From NCBI GenBank assembly GCA_944393565.1, contig CALYAM010000009.1:1-45003 (forward strand): a stretch of 45,003 nt of DNA, in the 5' to 3' direction. Under the pieces are notes generated by a model that was not told the DNA's origin, did not search any database, and saw nothing but the letters and a program-made list of their open reading frames with translations. The stretch comes from an uncultured Clostridia bacterium (GTDB lineage Bacteria; Bacillota; Clostridia; TANB77; CAG-508). Below, piece by piece: positions 10,583-20,720 of the stretch; within the stretch, counting starts at the first letter, position 1, and every line of letters starts with the position of its first letter. The translations under genes and the position numbers were made by a program.

Positions 10583-11137
10583 TTAAAACTTGTAGTATAA
10601 ATTGTTATAATCTATTGGCCTTTGAGGCGTTATTCCTACGTTGTTATAAAAAGGCGGTCTTGCTCCTTGATATGGAGGATATGGTTCTTGAATAGGTGGA
10701 ATTTGTGGAATATTATTTGGTCTTTGCCTATTAGATAATTCTCTCAATATTAGAATCTTAATCAAATCCCTTAAGTATTCATTTCTTTGTTTTGACTGTC
10801 TCATATCCTTTTTTATTTCCTTAGAATTTGGATTTGCAACATCTCCATTTCTCATTTCACATGTTTTATAATCTTCTGGCTCGGCATTGTTATAAATCTT
10901 ATCTGTCATATTCTCTACCATTTCTTCCGTAATTGATGAGGAATCAATCTCCTGACACATTTTTTTTACCATAGGATATACAATTTTATAAATTTCTGGA
11001 TACCATTGTTCTTTCTCTGATATAGCATTTGTCATTTGATGCTTTACAAAGGAATTATAACATTCATTACAGTTATCATATGTATTTGGATAGCCCAATA
11101 TACTATGCATATAGTCATCATAATTTTGATAATACAT
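10583..11137 (-). CDS. Hypothetical protein with proline/tyrosine-rich tail, spore-coat-like composition
   Basis: 184 aa from the ATG at 11137, preceded by AGGAGGGAAAACG; a start six codons further up would sit on the ribosome site itself. The first 130 residues are helical and charged (YPEIYKIVYPMVKKMCQEID). The last 50 are rich in Pro, Tyr, Gln and Asn (IPPIQEPYPPYQGARPP). I do not recognise a named family; similar proteins occur in spore-forming Clostridia. Its upstream region carries a motif shared with the ECF sigma gene at 31144, so it may belong to that regulon. Confidence 0.6.
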   Translation of the reverse strand: MYYQNYDDYMHSILGYPNTYDNCNECYNSFVKHQMTNAISEKEQWYPEIYKIVYPMVKKMCQEIDSSSITEEMVENMTDKIYNNAEPEDYKTCEMRNGDVANPNSKEIKKDMRQSKQRNEYLRDLIKILILRELSNRQRPNNIPQIPPIQEPYPPYQGARPPFYNNVGITPQRPIDYNNLYYKF

Positions 11138-11165
11138 CGTTTTCCCTCCTAACAATTATGCTATA

Positions 11166-11198
11166 TCTTATTCAGTTTAATTTGAAAACGTTACAAAA
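11166..11198 (-). promoter_or_regulatory. Candidate ECF-sigma promoter, shared with the sigma gene
   Basis: On the minus strand this reads TTTTGTAACGTTTTCAAATT then AAACTGAAT. The sigma-factor gene upstream region (31721-31748) has TTTTGTAACATTTTTAAAAT then TGAATTGTAT. The shared TGTAAC-rTTTT block would be the -35 element. Confidence 0.4.
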
Positions 11199-11211
11199 GG
11201 AACGAAATATA

Positions 11212-12608
11212 CTATAATTTATTTACTAATTCTTTAAATATTTTTCCTCTTTCTTCAAAGTTCTTAAACATGTCAAAAGCAGCACTTGCAGGAGAAAGTA
11301 ACACTATATTTTCTGGTTTAGCATACTTTTTAGCTTCATTTACTGCTTCTTCTAATGTCACACTCTTTATGATTGGTAAACTTTTCTTTCTTTTATATAA
11401 TTCCCTTATAACATTGTTTTTAATTTTTTCAGCAGTTTGGCCGGATTAAAATTAGAGCATCACAGTGATCTATAATTGGTTTTGCAAGTGGTTCGTAATC
11501 TAGATGCTTATCATATCCTCCTGCAATAAGCACAATTTTTTCATCAAATGAATTAAGTCCTGCAATTGTCCTAGTAGGGCTTGTTCCAATAGAATCATTA
11601 TACCATTTTACATTATTTATTTCCCTAACAAACTCTAGGCGATGTTCTACACCTTTAAATTGTTTTACTGCTTTTATTTGTGTATCTATATCCACTAAAG
11701 TAGATGTAGCAGCAAGAGCAGCACAAATATTTTCTAAATTATGAATTCCTCGTAAATATATTTCTTTTATACTTAGTATGCGTCTTCTAAGCCCATTTTT
11801 GCATATTTTAACTTGCCAGTCATCTACTATATAGCCATTTTCAAGTTTTGACTTAGAACTAAATAAAATTACTTTACCAGCAGCTTCTTTTGCCATACTT
11901 TTAGTAATATCATTGTCATAATTTAATACTGCAATACTATTTGTGGACTGAAACTTTAATATGTTTTTCTTTGCATCTATATATTCATCATATGATTTAT
12001 GTACATTTAAATGATTTGGCGTAACATTAGTTACAACCGCAATATCTGGGCTAATTTTCATATTCATAAGTTGAAAACTGCTTAATTCCAGCACAACATA
12101 ACTATTTTCACTTATTTCATGTAATTTAGTGAATAGTGGGATTCCTATATTCCCACCTAAATAGCATGTATATCCTGCAGTTTTTAAGATTTCATATATC
12201 AATGATGTAGTAGTTGTTTTTCCATCACTCCCAGTTACTCCAATTATTTTCCCAGGACATAATTCAATAAGTTTTTCAATTTCCGAAGTAATTACAGCTC
12301 CTCTTTCGCGTTCTGCCTGAATTTCTGGTATAGTAGGAACGCAACTTGGTGAACGAAAAATTACATTAAAACCTACAAGCCTTGACAAATAATTTTTTCC
12401 AAATGAAGTCTGAATATTAAAGCTTTTTATCATTTCATATATATCAGTATTTATCTCTTGTTCCTCTCTTTGGTCAAAAACTGTTATTTTTGCACCTAAG
12501 CCATGCAAATATTCTATAATTGGTGTATTAGATACTCCAATACCTATAATAGCAATTTTTTTCCCGAAACATATCTTTTTCAAATTGTAATAATTTGGTA
12601 TTTTCCAT
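11212..12608 (-). CDS. murD: UDP-N-acetylmuramoylalanine-D-glutamate ligase, two apparent +1 frameshifts at in-frame CGG codons
   Basis: Restored length is 464 aa, normal for MurD, which adds D-Glu to UDP-MurNAc-L-Ala in the cytoplasm. Visible are the N-terminal [16 protein letters not shown] loop [14 protein letters not shown] (near residue 122), [15 protein letters not shown](V)[10 protein letters not shown], and GGYDKHLDY. The start ATG at 12608 follows AAGGAGGAAAATACTAAACT. Shift one: ATG TTT CGG GAA, where dropping C gives TTT GGG AAA AAA ATT (Phe-Gly-Lys-Lys-Ile). Shift two: ATC CGG CCA, where dropping C gives ATC GGC CAA ACT GCT (LIGQTAEKI, the expected C-terminal sequence). After both, the protein ends normally at 11212. 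MurD is normally essential, so two disabling mutations would be surprising. Confidence 0.9.
11441..11443 (-). other. In-frame CGG +1 recoding site 3 (murD, 3' part)
   Basis: Context ATC-CGG-CCA on the minus strand. Unshifted reading ends at TGA four codons on; C|GGC|CAA restores the last 76 residues. Confidence 0.75.
12564..12566 (-). other. In-frame CGG +1 recoding site 4 (murD, 5' part)
   Basis: Context TTT-CGG-GAA, 15 codons after the ATG at 12608. C|GGG|AAA enters the frame of the rest of MurD. The alternative is initiation at a TTG downstream in the other frame (12583), which would avoid the shift but lacks a ribosome site. Confidence 0.65.
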
Positions 12609-12722
12609 AGTTTAGTATTTTCCTCCTTACTATAGAATTATTATATTTTCAATTTTATTTATTATAGCCTAATAAAAAATTTTTTTCAATATTTTTGATA
12701 TGGCTACATATTTTTTAATGGT

Positions 12723-12751
12723 TTGTTACACAATAATAAAAGCCCTACAAT
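12723..12751 (+). promoter_or_regulatory. Sigma-A-type promoter of the small gene at 12786
   Basis: TTGTTA (12723-12728) and TACAAT (12746-12751) are separated by 17 nt, 34 nt upstream of the ATG. Confidence 0.55.
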
Positions 12752-12785
12752 AAATGCATTGAATAAAATAAAGGAGGTGCTAATT

Positions 12786-12881
12786 ATGTCAAAAAAGGGA
12801 AATAAGCAGAACAATAAAGATAATAAAAATAATAAAAGTAGAAACAATGAATTAAATAATGAAAATAATAACAGTAAATAA
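12786..12881 (+). CDS. Small Lys/Asn-rich peptide (31 aa)
   Basis: ATG preceded by a strong AAAGGAGGTGCTAATT ribosome site and by a good promoter, followed by a strong inverted repeat. The peptide begins MSKKGNKQNN and is almost entirely Lys, Asn, Glu, Asp, Ser and Arg. Composition recalls small hydrophilic proteins of spore formers, but no family is recognised. The regulatory signals make this a real gene more likely than chance. Confidence 0.6.
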   Translation: MSKKGNKQNNKDNKNNKSRNNELNNENNNSK

Positions 12882-12895
12882 TTTATATGGAATAA

Positions 12896-12946
12896 TCGCT
12901 GGTTTTTTTGTTGGTTTTATATATAGAATATCAAAAAAACCAGCGA
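12896..12946. terminator. 15-bp inverted repeat between the small gene and uvrA
   Basis: TCGCTGGTTTTTTTG (12896-12910) pairs perfectly with CAAAAAAACCAGCGA (12932-12946) across a 21-nt loop. It sits between converging transcripts and can terminate either. Confidence 0.6.
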
Positions 12947-12989
12947 AATTGCTCATTTGTCAAAGTCTGCATAAGTAAAATTTTTTAAA

Positions 12990-15812
12990 TTATTCTAAAT
13001 ATTTTTTTAAAAATTTCCCAGTATAAGAACGTTCATTTTTACATATTTGTTCTGGTGAACCAACTGCTATTACTTCTCCGCCTCTTTCTCCTCCTTCTGG
13101 TCCTAAATCAATAATGTAATCAGCCGTCTTAATTAAATCCAAATTATGTTCTATTACAACAATACTATTACCTGTATTTACAAGCCTTTGCAATATTTCC
13201 ACTAAACGATGTACATCTGCAATATGTAGTCCTGTTGTTGGTTCATCTAAAATATATAATGTTTTTCCAGTTGCACGTTTGGAAAGTTCAGTTGCAAGTT
13301 TTATTCTTTGTGCTTCGCCTCCAGAAAGAGTTGTAGATGGTTGTCCTAGTTTAATATAACCTAAACCAACATCATAAAGCGTTTGAATTTTCTGTTTTAT
13401 TCTAGGAATATTTGAAAAAAATTCAAGAGCTTCTTCAACTGTCATATTTAAAACATCAGAAATATTTTTCCCTTTATATTTAACCTCTAATGTTTCTTTA
13501 TTATAACGCTGGCCTTTACAAATCTCACATGGGACGTAAATGTCTGGTAAAAAGTGCATTTCAATTTTGATAATTCCATCTCCTTGGCATGCTTCGCAAC
13601 GTCCCCCTGACACATTAAAACTAAATCTACCTTTTTCGTAGCCTCTAAATTTTGCTTCATTTGTTCCTGCAAATATATCTCGAATAATGTCAAATACGCC
13701 CGTATATGTTGCAGGATTTGATCGTGGAGTTCTCCCAATTGGTGATTGATCAATATTAATAATTTTGTCTATGTTTGAAATCCCTTTTATTTCTTTGCAT
13801 TTGCCAGGTTTTTCGTTTGAGCCATTTAGTTCCCTTGCAATTTGTTTATATAACACTTCATTTATTAATGTTGATTTCCCTGAGCCCGAAACACCTGTAA
13901 CACATGTAAACACTCCTAAAGGAATTTTTACATGTATATTCTTAAGATTATGTTCAGTTGCTCCTAATATTTCTAACGATTTTCCGTTTGATTTCCTTCT
14001 CTTTTTTGGCACATCAATTTTTCGCTTTCCACTTAGATATTGTCCAGTAATTGATTCTGAAACCAGCTTAATTTCTTCTGCTGTTCCTTGTGCTATGACA
14101 TTTCCACCGTGAACTCCAGGACCTGGTCCAATATCAATAATTTGATCAGCAGCATACATTGTGTCTTCATCATGCTCGACAACAATAAGTGTATTACCTA
14201 AATCACGTAATTTTTTCAATGTTGCAAGTAGTTTGTCATTGTCCCTTTGATGCAATCCAATACTAGGTTCATCTAAAATATATAAAACTCCTGTTAACCC
14301 AGAACCTATTTGTGTTGCAAGGCGAATTCTCTGTGCCTCACCACCAGATAGAGTACCTGCTGGACGAGAAAGAGTAAGGTACTCTAATCCTACATCTATT
14401 AAAAATTGTAATCTTTTGTTAAGTTCCTTAAAAATAGGCTCTGCAATTAACTCATCCTTCTTATTAAGTTCAAGGCAATTAATAAATTCTTTAATTTTAT
14501 TAATTGGCATATTAGTAAATTCATTAATATTTTTATCTCCAACTTTAACAGCTAGACTTTCTTTTTTTAATCTTGCGCCATTGCATAAGTGGCAAGGACT
14601 ATTACTCATATACATTTCATAAAAGTCCCTCATTCCTTGAGATTTTGTTTCATTGTATCTTCTAGTTAAAATTGGTATTACACCTTCAAACGGTGCAGTG
14701 TACTTGCGTGTACCTGCTAAAGAAGTGTATTCAAAATTAATTTTTTCACTTCCTGTGCCATATAATATTTTATCTAAAAACTCCCTAGGCAATTTTTTTA
14801 TTGGAATATTTATATTCACGCCATAATGATTTCCAATACTTTCAAAATACATTTTTGCCATTGTTTCTGATTTTTTCATCGTGCTTGCTCCAAAAGCCTT
14901 CACTCCATCATATAGAGTTTTGTTTTTATCTGGAATAATTAAATCCTCATCTATTTTCATTAAATAGCCAATTCCAGTACATTCTGGGCATGCACCAAAA
15001 GGATTATTAAACGAGAACATTCTAGGTGATAACTCTTCAAAACTAATTCCACAATCTGGGCAAGCATAATTTTGGCTGAATAATTTTTCATCTTTCCCAA
15101 CAATGTCAACAAGTACTAAGTTGTTTGCATGTTTTAATGCAATTTCAATTGATTCTGCTAATCTATTTCTAATATCCGGCTTAATAACCAGTCGATCAAC
15201 TAGTATATCAATATTGTGTTTCTTTTTTCTGTTCAAATTAATATCATCTGTTATTTCATATGAAACTCCGTCTATTCTAACGCGAATAAAACCTTCTTTT
15301 GCAAAATCTTGTATTAGTTTTAAATATTCTCCCTTTCTTCCTCTTACAACCGGAGCTAAAACCTGAATCTTTGTTCCTTCTTCCAATTCCATAATATTAT
15401 CAACAATTTGATCAATTGTTTGTTTCTCAATTTTCTTTCCACAGTTTGGACAATATGGTACACCAATTCTAGCATAGAGTAAACGTACATAATCATAAAT
15501 CTCAGTTACTGTTCCAACAGTTGAACGTGGATTTTTTGATGTAGTTTTTTGATCAATTGAAATTGCTGGTGAAAGTCCTTCTATTGATTCGACATCTGGT
15601 TTTTCCATTAATCCTAAAAATTGGCGTGCATATGAAGAAAGACTTTCTACATACCTTCGTTGCCCTTCAGCATATAAGGTATCAAAAGCAAGTGAAGATT
15701 TTCCAGAACCAGAAAGACCTGTTACAACAACTAATTTATTTCTTGGAATTTCTAAATTTACATTTTTCAAATTGTGTTCTTTTGCACCTTTTATGATAAT
15801 TTTATCATTCAT
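12990..15812 (-). CDS. uvrA: Excinuclease ABC subunit A
   Basis: 940 aa, full length. UvrA recognises bulky DNA lesions with UvrB. Two ABC ATPase modules are present: Walker [10 protein letters not shown] (near 32) and GVSGSGKST (near 640), and two LSGGEAQR signatures. Zinc-binding clusters include CPNCGKK, CPDCG and CEACQGDG...CEICKGQRY. The frame is uninterrupted; about nine CGG triplets occur but all out of frame. It lies 23 bp downstream of uvrB, so the two form an operon in the order uvrB-uvrA. Confidence 0.97.
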   Translation of the reverse strand: MNDKIIIKGAKEHNLKNVNLEIPRNKLVVVTGLSGSGKSSLAFDTLYAEGQRRYVESLSSYARQFLGLMEKPDVESIEGLSPAISIDQKTTSKNPRSTVGTVTEIYDYVRLLYARIGVPYCPNCGKKIEKQTIDQIVDNIMELEEGTKIQVLAPVVRGRKGEYLKLIQDFAKEGFIRVRIDGVSYEITDDINLNRKKKHNIDILVDRLVIKPDIRNRLAESIEIALKHANNLVLVDIVGKDEKLFSQNYACPDCGISFEELSPRMFSFNNPFGACPECTGIGYLMKIDEDLIIPDKNKTLYDGVKAFGASTMKKSETMAKMYFESIGNHYGVNINIPIKKLPREFLDKILYGTGSEKINFEYTSLAGTRKYTAPFEGVIPILTRRYNETKSQGMRDFYEMYMSNSPCHLCNGARLKKESLAVKVGDKNINEFTNMPINKIKEFINCLELNKKDELIAEPIFKELNKRLQFLIDVGLEYLTLSRPAGTLSGGEAQRIRLATQIGSGLTGVLYILDEPSIGLHQRDNDKLLATLKKLRDLGNTLIVVEHDEDTMYAADQIIDIGPGPGVHGGNVIAQGTAEEIKLVSESITGQYLSGKRKIDVPKKRRKSNGKSLEILGATEHNLKNIHVKIPLGVFTCVTGVSGSGKSTLINEVLYKQIARELNGSNEKPGKCKEIKGISNIDKIINIDQSPIGRTPRSNPATYTGVFDIIRDIFAGTNEAKFRGYEKGRFSFNVSGGRCEACQGDGIIKIEMHFLPDIYVPCEICKGQRYNKETLEVKYKGKNISDVLNMTVEEALEFFSNIPRIKQKIQTLYDVGLGYIKLGQPSTTLSGGEAQRIKLATELSKRATGKTLYILDEPTTGLHIADVHRLVEILQRLVNTGNSIVVIEHNLDLIKTADYIIDLGPEGGERGGEVIAVGSPEQICKNERSYTGKFLKKYLE

Positions 15813-15835
15813 CTTGTTTGCCCCCTACTATATCT

Positions 15836-17792
15836 TTAAAGTAACCCTTCTAATTCCTTTACTTTGTCGCGAAGCTCTGCCGCCTTTTCAAATTCCATGT
15901 TTTCTGCATGTTTTAACATTTCTTTTGTGAGTTTATCAATCAACATTTCAATAGAATCATCATTCCCTATATTATATTTAGTACTAATGTCTGAAGTAAC
16001 AGTGGCCTTAATTGTATCACGAATTGATTTGCGAATAGTTTGTGGTATAATTTTATGTTCTTCATTATATTTCTTTTGCATCTTTCTTCTTCTGTTCGTT
16101 TCATAAATTGCTTTTTCCATTGAATCCGTTAATTCATCGGCGTACATAATAACTTTACCTTCTGTATTTCTTGCTGCACGCCCAATTGTTTGAATCAGTG
16201 ATCTTTCAGATCTTAAAAAGCCTTCCTTGTCTGCATCTAAAATTGCAACCAATGAAACTTCAGGCAGATCAAGACCTTCTCTAAGTAAATTAATTCCAAC
16301 TAATACATCAAATTCACCGTAATCGTAAGTCTCTTATAATTTCCATTCTCTCTAATGCTTTTATATCAGAATGCATATATCTAACATGAATATTGATCTC
16401 CCTCAAATAAGCTGTTAAATCTTCTGCCATTTTTTTAGTTAATGTAGTGACAAGTATTCTTTCATTTTTTTCAACTCTCTGATGTATTTGTTCTATCAGA
16501 TCGTCAATCTGATTTGCTACTGGCTTTACAATAATCTCTGGATCTAGTAAGCCAGTAGGCCTTATTATTTGCTCAACAACACAATTCTTCGAATGTTCAT
16601 GTTCATATTCAGCTGGAGTTGCACTTACAAATATGCATTGATTAATTCTTTGCTCAAATTCACTAAATTTTAGTGGCCTATTATCATATGCAGAAGGTAG
16701 TCTAAATCCGTAGCTTACCAGTGAATCCTTTCTTGCCTTATCTCCATTGTACATGGCTCTTACTTGTGGTATTGTTGCATGAGATTCATCAATTAAAAGC
16801 AAAAAATCTTTTGGAAAATAGTCAAACAAAGTATAAGGTGCACTTCCCTCTGGCCTTCCACTAATATGTCTTGAATAATTTTCTATGCCTTGGCAAAACC
16901 CTGTCTCTTTTAGCATTTCTATGTCAAAATTAGTTCTTTCTTCTATTCTCTGAGCTTCTATAAATTTATTTCTTGATTTAAAGTATTCAATTCGTTCATC
17001 TAATTCCTTCTCTATTGTCACGATAGCTCTATCTAATTTCTCTTTACTTGTTACATATTGTGATGCTGGTGGTATTAATATATGATTTCTTGCTCCTGTT
17101 GATTTTCCATTTAGAGGATTAATTTCAGAAATTTTTTCAATTTCATCTCCCCAAAATTCGACTCTAACAGCAGATTCACTTTGTGAAGAAGGATAAATTT
17201 CCAGGACATCTCCTTTTGCTCTAAAAGTTCCCCTTTTAAAGTCAATTTCGTTTCTTGAATACTGCATATTTACAAGCTTCTTCATAACTTCATCTCTTGA
17301 TTTGTTCATCTGTGTTCTAAGTGATAACATCATTTCTTGATAGTCAGCAGGATCACCCAATCCATAAATGCATGATACAGATGCCACAATAATAACATCC
17401 CTTCTTTCAAAAAGAGCTAAAGTGGCGGAATGACGCAGCTTATCAATTTCATCATTAATAGATGCGTCTTTTTCAATATAAGTATCCGAAGAAGCTATGT
17501 ATGCTTCGGGCTGATAATAATCATAGTATGACACAAAATACTCCACGTTGTTCTCTGGGAAGAATTCTTTGAACTCTGAATAGAGTTGTCCAGCTAGTGT
17601 TTTGTTGTGTGCTAAGACCAATGTTGGCTTTTGAACTTGCTGTATAATATTTGCCATTGTAAAGGTCTTTCCAGAACCTGTAACACCTAGAAGAGTCTGG
17701 AATTTTTTGCCTTCTTTTATTCCATTAGACAGGTATTCTATCGCTTTAGGTTGATCACCTGTTGGCTTGTAATCTGATACTAATTTGAACAT
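15836..17792 (-). CDS. uvrB: Excinuclease ABC subunit B, apparent +1 frameshift at an in-frame CGG
   Basis: Restored length is 651 aa, normal for UvrB. Visible are [13 protein letters not shown] (near 39), the damage-probing hairpin [10 protein letters not shown] (near 91), [19 protein letters not shown], the helicase motifs [13 protein letters not shown], and a C-terminal UVR motif ([19 protein letters not shown]). The break falls in one of the best conserved parts, [12 protein letters not shown]: the DNA reads CGA TTA CGG TGA, giving a stop, while dropping the C gives CGA TTA GGT GAA TTT GAT (RLGEFD). This pins the extra base to the C of CGG. Upstream ATG at 17792 has an AGGAGG-type site. 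Confidence 0.92.
16317..16319 (-). other. In-frame CGG +1 recoding site 5 (uvrB)
   Basis: Context TTA-CGG-TGA on the minus strand. C|GGT|GAA restores an almost invariant UvrB segment, so this is the best-positioned of the eight sites. Confidence 0.8.
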
Positions 17793-18121
17793 ATTTCCTC
17801 CTTATGATCTTGCTAAAAAAGATTTCTACTCGAAAAAAATCGTATGAAGGATAATTTTATGATATGATTTCCTTTAATTCTAGAAACATAAAGTTGCTTT
17901 TTGTGAATCGAGGCACAATCTTTATTTTCTAAATAAAACTATTTTAAATTAAACAATTCTAGCATATAATTATACCATATATTAATTGAAAGCACAAGTT
18001 TTACGAGCTCTAAAAGATATTTAAATATAAATAAAATTTTTTGATTTTTTTGGTTTTTGTATAGACTTTTTAATAATTATTGTGTATGATTATATAGAAT
18101 TAAATTTTAGGAGGCAAACTT
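17793..18121. other. Divergent intergenic region uvrB / exported protein
   Basis: About 330 bp between the uvrB start (minus) and the gene at 18122 (plus). No LexA-type GAAC-N4-GTTC box was seen. A plus-strand sigma-A-type promoter is present at 18062-18090. The rest is AT-rich without recognised structure. Confidence 0.5.
18062..18090 (+). promoter_or_regulatory. Sigma-A-type promoter for 18122-18505
   Basis: TAGACT (18062-18067), 17-nt spacer, TATGAT (18085-18090); the ribosome site AGGAGG follows about 20 nt later. Confidence 0.5.
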
Positions 18122-18505
18122 ATGAAAAAAACAAATGTAATCATTACACTTATTCTTTTTGTATTGTTCTTTTTTATAGGAACGATAAATGTACATGCTA
18201 TTGATCTAAACTTAATAAATACCGTACGTGAAAATGAAATTAATTCAGCCGGAAACCTAAATTCATCCACAAATAATAATACCCAAACTAACAGTATTAA
18301 CCTAAGTGGAAATGGTTCATTAATAAGTAATTCTACAGGATTAAACAATACTCAGTTTGAATTGCCTAGTACGAATGTAAGCAATGTAATTGGCACAGAA
18401 AGTGAAAGTTTATCTATCGGCAATATTTTAAATATTTTATTAATTGTTGTTGGTGTATTGCTTGTATTTTTAGGAATAGCAATAATAATTAGAATAAATC
18501 GTTAA
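18122..18505 (+). CDS. Small exported protein, signal peptide plus C-terminal membrane helix
   Basis: 127 aa. Residues 1-27 form a typical signal sequence (KK, hydrophobic core, ending VHA-I). The middle, residues 30-95, is rich in Asn, Ser and Thr with no predicted fold. A second hydrophobic helix (ILLIVVGVLLVFLGIAIII) ends the protein, followed by a short basic tail. Ribosome site TTTTAGGAGGC. It is followed by its own terminator and by a gene of the same design at 18631. Function unknown; likely a surface-exposed, membrane-tethered protein. Confidence 0.65.
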   Translation: MKKTNVIITLILFVLFFFIGTINVHAIDLNLINTVRENEINSAGNLNSSTNNNTQTNSINLSGNGSLISNSTGLNNTQFELPSTNVSNVIGTESESLSIGNILNILLIVVGVLLVFLGIAIIIRINR

Positions 18506-18517
18506 TTTTATTTTTTA

Positions 18518-18552
18518 AAGGCTTTTCATAATTTGTGAAAAGTCTTTTTTTT
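18518..18552 (+). terminator. Rho-independent terminator
   Basis: AAAGGCTTTTCA and GTGAAAAGTCTTTT form a hairpin followed by a T-run, just after the stop at 18505. Confidence 0.7.
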
Positions 18553-18630
18553 AATGAATATTTTATCCTAAAAAATATAATACTATAAATAGCTTTTGTA
18601 AAAAATATTTTTTAGGAGGTATATTTTTAA

Positions 18631-19062
18631 ATGAATAAAAAAATTTTAGCGATTATCATATTACTTATAATGTCATTATTTTTTTCTGTTTATTCTTTTG
18701 CTACTAATGATACAACATTTGGTGATGAAGTAATGGACTCTGTTGATAAATCAAAAGAAAGTATTCAGAATGCTGGAGAACAAGTCAAGAATATTACAAG
18801 TGACATAGGAAACGAAATTCAAGGTACTCTTCATAATGCAGGGCAAGGCATGCAGGACGTGTTAGATGGAAATGATAGTATGTCTAGCGAAACCCAATCA
18901 GGTGATTATACCGCGACAAGAACTGCAACTGATCAAATAACAGGTACAACTATGTCAAACACAGCATGGGTTTGGCTAATTCTTGGGATTGTTGGTGTTG
19001 TAATCGTTGCATTAACTTGGTATTATGTAAGTCAAAATACAGATTATATGAAAAAAAATTAG
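18631..19062 (+). CDS. Small exported protein with C-terminal membrane helix
   Basis: 143 aa. An N-terminal signal sequence (residues 1-24, ending SFA-T) is followed by a helical, amphipathic region (residues 30-75: VDKSKESIQNAGEQVKNI) that resembles apolipoprotein/LEA-like repeats, then a Ser/Thr-rich linker and a membrane helix (WVWLILGIVGVVIVALTWYY). Ribosome site TTTTAGGAGGT. Same architecture as the preceding gene, but no sequence identity worth noting. Function unknown. Confidence 0.65.
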   Translation: MNKKILAIIILLIMSLFFSVYSFATNDTTFGDEVMDSVDKSKESIQNAGEQVKNITSDIGNEIQGTLHNAGQGMQDVLDGNDSMSSETQSGDYTATRTATDQITGTTMSNTAWVWLILGIVGVVIVALTWYYVSQNTDYMKKN

Positions 19063-19068
19063 TTTTTC

Positions 19069-19105
19069 GAGTTAAATGATATTTCTAATCATTTAACTCT
19101 TTTTT
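19069..19105 (+). terminator. Rho-independent terminator
   Basis: GAGTTAAATGAT (19069-19080) pairs with ATCATTTAACTC (19088-19099), followed by TTTTTT. Confidence 0.75.
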
Positions 19106-19138
19106 AGTTATAAAAGTATAAATTTTCAACTATTTTTA

Positions 19139-19166
19139 TTGTAACTTCCATAATATATGATATAAT
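19139..19166 (+). promoter_or_regulatory. Sigma-A-type promoter of smpB
   Basis: TTGTAA (19139-19144), 16-nt spacer, TATAAT (19161-19166), 33 nt upstream of the ATG. Confidence 0.6.
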
Positions 19167-19199
19167 CTACTTAGTCTAATTTAAAAGGAGAATCGATAC

Positions 19200-19655
19200 A
19201 TGACGAAATTAATTGCAAAAAATCCAATTGCAAATCATAACTATTTTATAACAGATTCTTTAGAAGCTGGAATTGTATTGTATGGTACAGAAATAAAATC
19301 TATAAGAAACAATAAAGTTAATTTAAAGGATTCTTATGCTATAATTAAAGAAGGAGAAGTATATATTATTGGTATGCACATCAGCAACTATGAGCACGGC
19401 AATATGTATAACAAAAATCCTTTGCGTGACAGAAAGCTATTATTAAACAGGCATGAAATAAATCGTTTAATTGGTTTGGTTAAGCAAAAAGGTTATTCTT
19501 TAATTCCAATTAGCCTTTACTTTAAAAATAATATTGTAAAAATTAGTTTAGGCATTGGAAAAGGGAAAAAACTGTATGACAAACGTGAAGTTCTTGCTAA
19601 AAAAGAAGCAAAGAAAAATATTGAAAAAGCGTTTCGTGAAAAAAACAAATTCTAA
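19200..19655 (+). CDS. smpB: SsrA-binding protein SmpB
   Basis: 151 aa, full length. SmpB brings tmRNA to stalled ribosomes for trans-translation. Conserved segments are visible: [21 protein letters not shown] (residues 17-37, shortened here), VNLKDSYA, the HISNYEHGN loop, and the basic C-terminal tail [20 protein letters not shown] that reaches into the mRNA channel. A ribosome site AAGGAG precedes the ATG. No tmRNA gene was found next to it. One CGG triplet lies inside but out of frame. Confidence 0.96.
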   Translation: MTKLIAKNPIANHNYFITDSLEAGIVLYGTEIKSIRNNKVNLKDSYAIIKEGEVYIIGMHISNYEHGNMYNKNPLRDRKLLLNRHEINRLIGLVKQKGYSLIPISLYFKNNIVKISLGIGKGKKLYDKREVLAKKEAKKNIEKAFREKNKF

Positions 19656-19717
19656 TAAATAAAGAGAGCACTCAATTTGATAATCTGCATTAACAAATTG
19701 AGTGCTCTCTTTATTTA
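19656..19717. terminator. Bidirectional terminator, perfect 24-bp inverted repeat (smpB / fba)
   Basis: Arms 19656-19679 and 19694-19717 are perfectly complementary around a 14-nt loop, with core GAGAGCACTCAATTTG and A/T runs on both sides. It overlaps the fba stop codon and abuts the smpB stop, so it serves both convergent genes. Confidence 0.85.
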
Positions 19718-20644
19718 TGCTTTATTACTTGAGCAAAAAACATCTCTAATCTTATGTTCTACAATTCTTTGTATCTCATCTCTTGCAGGCATTAAATATT
19801 TTCTAGGATCAAAAACACCTGGTTCTTCCGAAAACACTTTTCTTATTTGAGCTGTCATTGCCAATCTTAGATCTGTATCTACATTAATTTTTGAAACGCC
19901 TGACAAACTTGCTTCACGAAGCATTTCGTCTGGTACTCCCTTTGCTCCAGGAATATCGCCTCCATATTTATTGCACATTTCTACTAATTCAGGAATAACC
20001 GTAGAAGCTCCATGTAATACAATAGGCGTATTAGGTATTTTTTCTTTTATTTTTTTCAATATGTCAAACCTTAGCTTTGCTTCTCCCTTAAATTTATATG
20101 CCCCATGGCTTGTGCCAATAGCTATTGCCAAAGAATCACAATTTGTTTTATTAACAAATTCTTCCGCTTGTTCTGGGTTTGTATACATTGCATCATCAAC
20201 TGAAATATTAACATCATCTTCAACTCCTGCAAGTTTACCAAGCTCAGCCTCTACTACTACACCTTTATCATGCGCATATTCTACAACTTTTCTGGTTAAT
20301 TCAATATTTTCATCAAAGTCATATTTTGAGCCATCAATCATCACAGAGGTAAATCCTTGGTCTATGCAGTATTTACATGTCTCGAAATCAGAGCCATGGT
20401 CTAAATGCAGTGCAAGTGGAATATCATGTTCTTCTAAAGCTGCTTCTACTAATTTCCTTAAATAATTTATCCTTGCATATTTGATGGCACTTGAGGATGC
20501 CTGCAAAATAACTGGTGAGTTTTCCTTTGAAGCAGCATCAACAATTCCTTGAATAATTTCCATATTATTTACATTAAAAGCTCCTATTGCAAATTGCTCT
20601 TTCATTGATCTTTCAAACATTTTTTTTGTAGTTACAAGTGGCAT
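19715..20644 (-). CDS. fba: Class II fructose-1,6-bisphosphate aldolase
   Basis: 309 aa. The enzyme cleaves fructose-1,6-bisphosphate to dihydroxyacetone phosphate and glyceraldehyde-3-phosphate in glycolysis, using zinc. Visible are the zinc-site motif LHLDHGSDFE (near 79-88), VMIDGSKYDF, VEAELGKLAGVEDD (near 133), GTSHGAYKF and LHGASTV, and the C-terminal NVDTDLRLA. Intact frame. An AAGGAGG ribosome site precedes the ATG at 20644, and a strong promoter lies upstream. Ends in a shared terminator with smpB. Confidence 0.95.
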   Translation of the reverse strand: MPLVTTKKMFERSMKEQFAIGAFNVNNMEIIQGIVDAASKENSPVILQASSSAIKYARINYLRKLVEAALEEHDIPLALHLDHGSDFETCKYCIDQGFTSVMIDGSKYDFDENIELTRKVVEYAHDKGVVVEAELGKLAGVEDDVNISVDDAMYTNPEQAEEFVNKTNCDSLAIAIGTSHGAYKFKGEAKLRFDILKKIKEKIPNTPIVLHGASTVIPELVEMCNKYGGDIPGAKGVPDEMLREASLSGVSKINVDTDLRLAMTAQIRKVFSEEPGVFDPRKYLMPARDEIQRIVEHKIRDVFCSSNKA

Positions 20645-20679
20645 ATATTTTCCTCCTTATTTTCAAATTTAATAGTTTA

Positions 20680-20708
20680 ATTCTATTTCTTTGTAATTAA
20701 ATTGTCAA
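20680..20708 (-). promoter_or_regulatory. Strong sigma-A-type promoter of fba
   Basis: Minus strand: consensus TTGACA (20708-20703), 17-nt spacer, TAGAAT (20685-20680). Confidence 0.7.
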
Positions 20709-20720
20709 GGACAGTTATAG

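Noticed and set aside
13487-15796. Several open frames overlapping uvrA on both strands
   Set aside because: Shadows of uvrA; the uvrA frame has all family motifs.
19100-19200. tmRNA next to smpB
   Set aside because: Neither flank of smpB shows the GGATTCGAC-like start or a tRNA-like 3' end; both sides are filled by terminators and genes.
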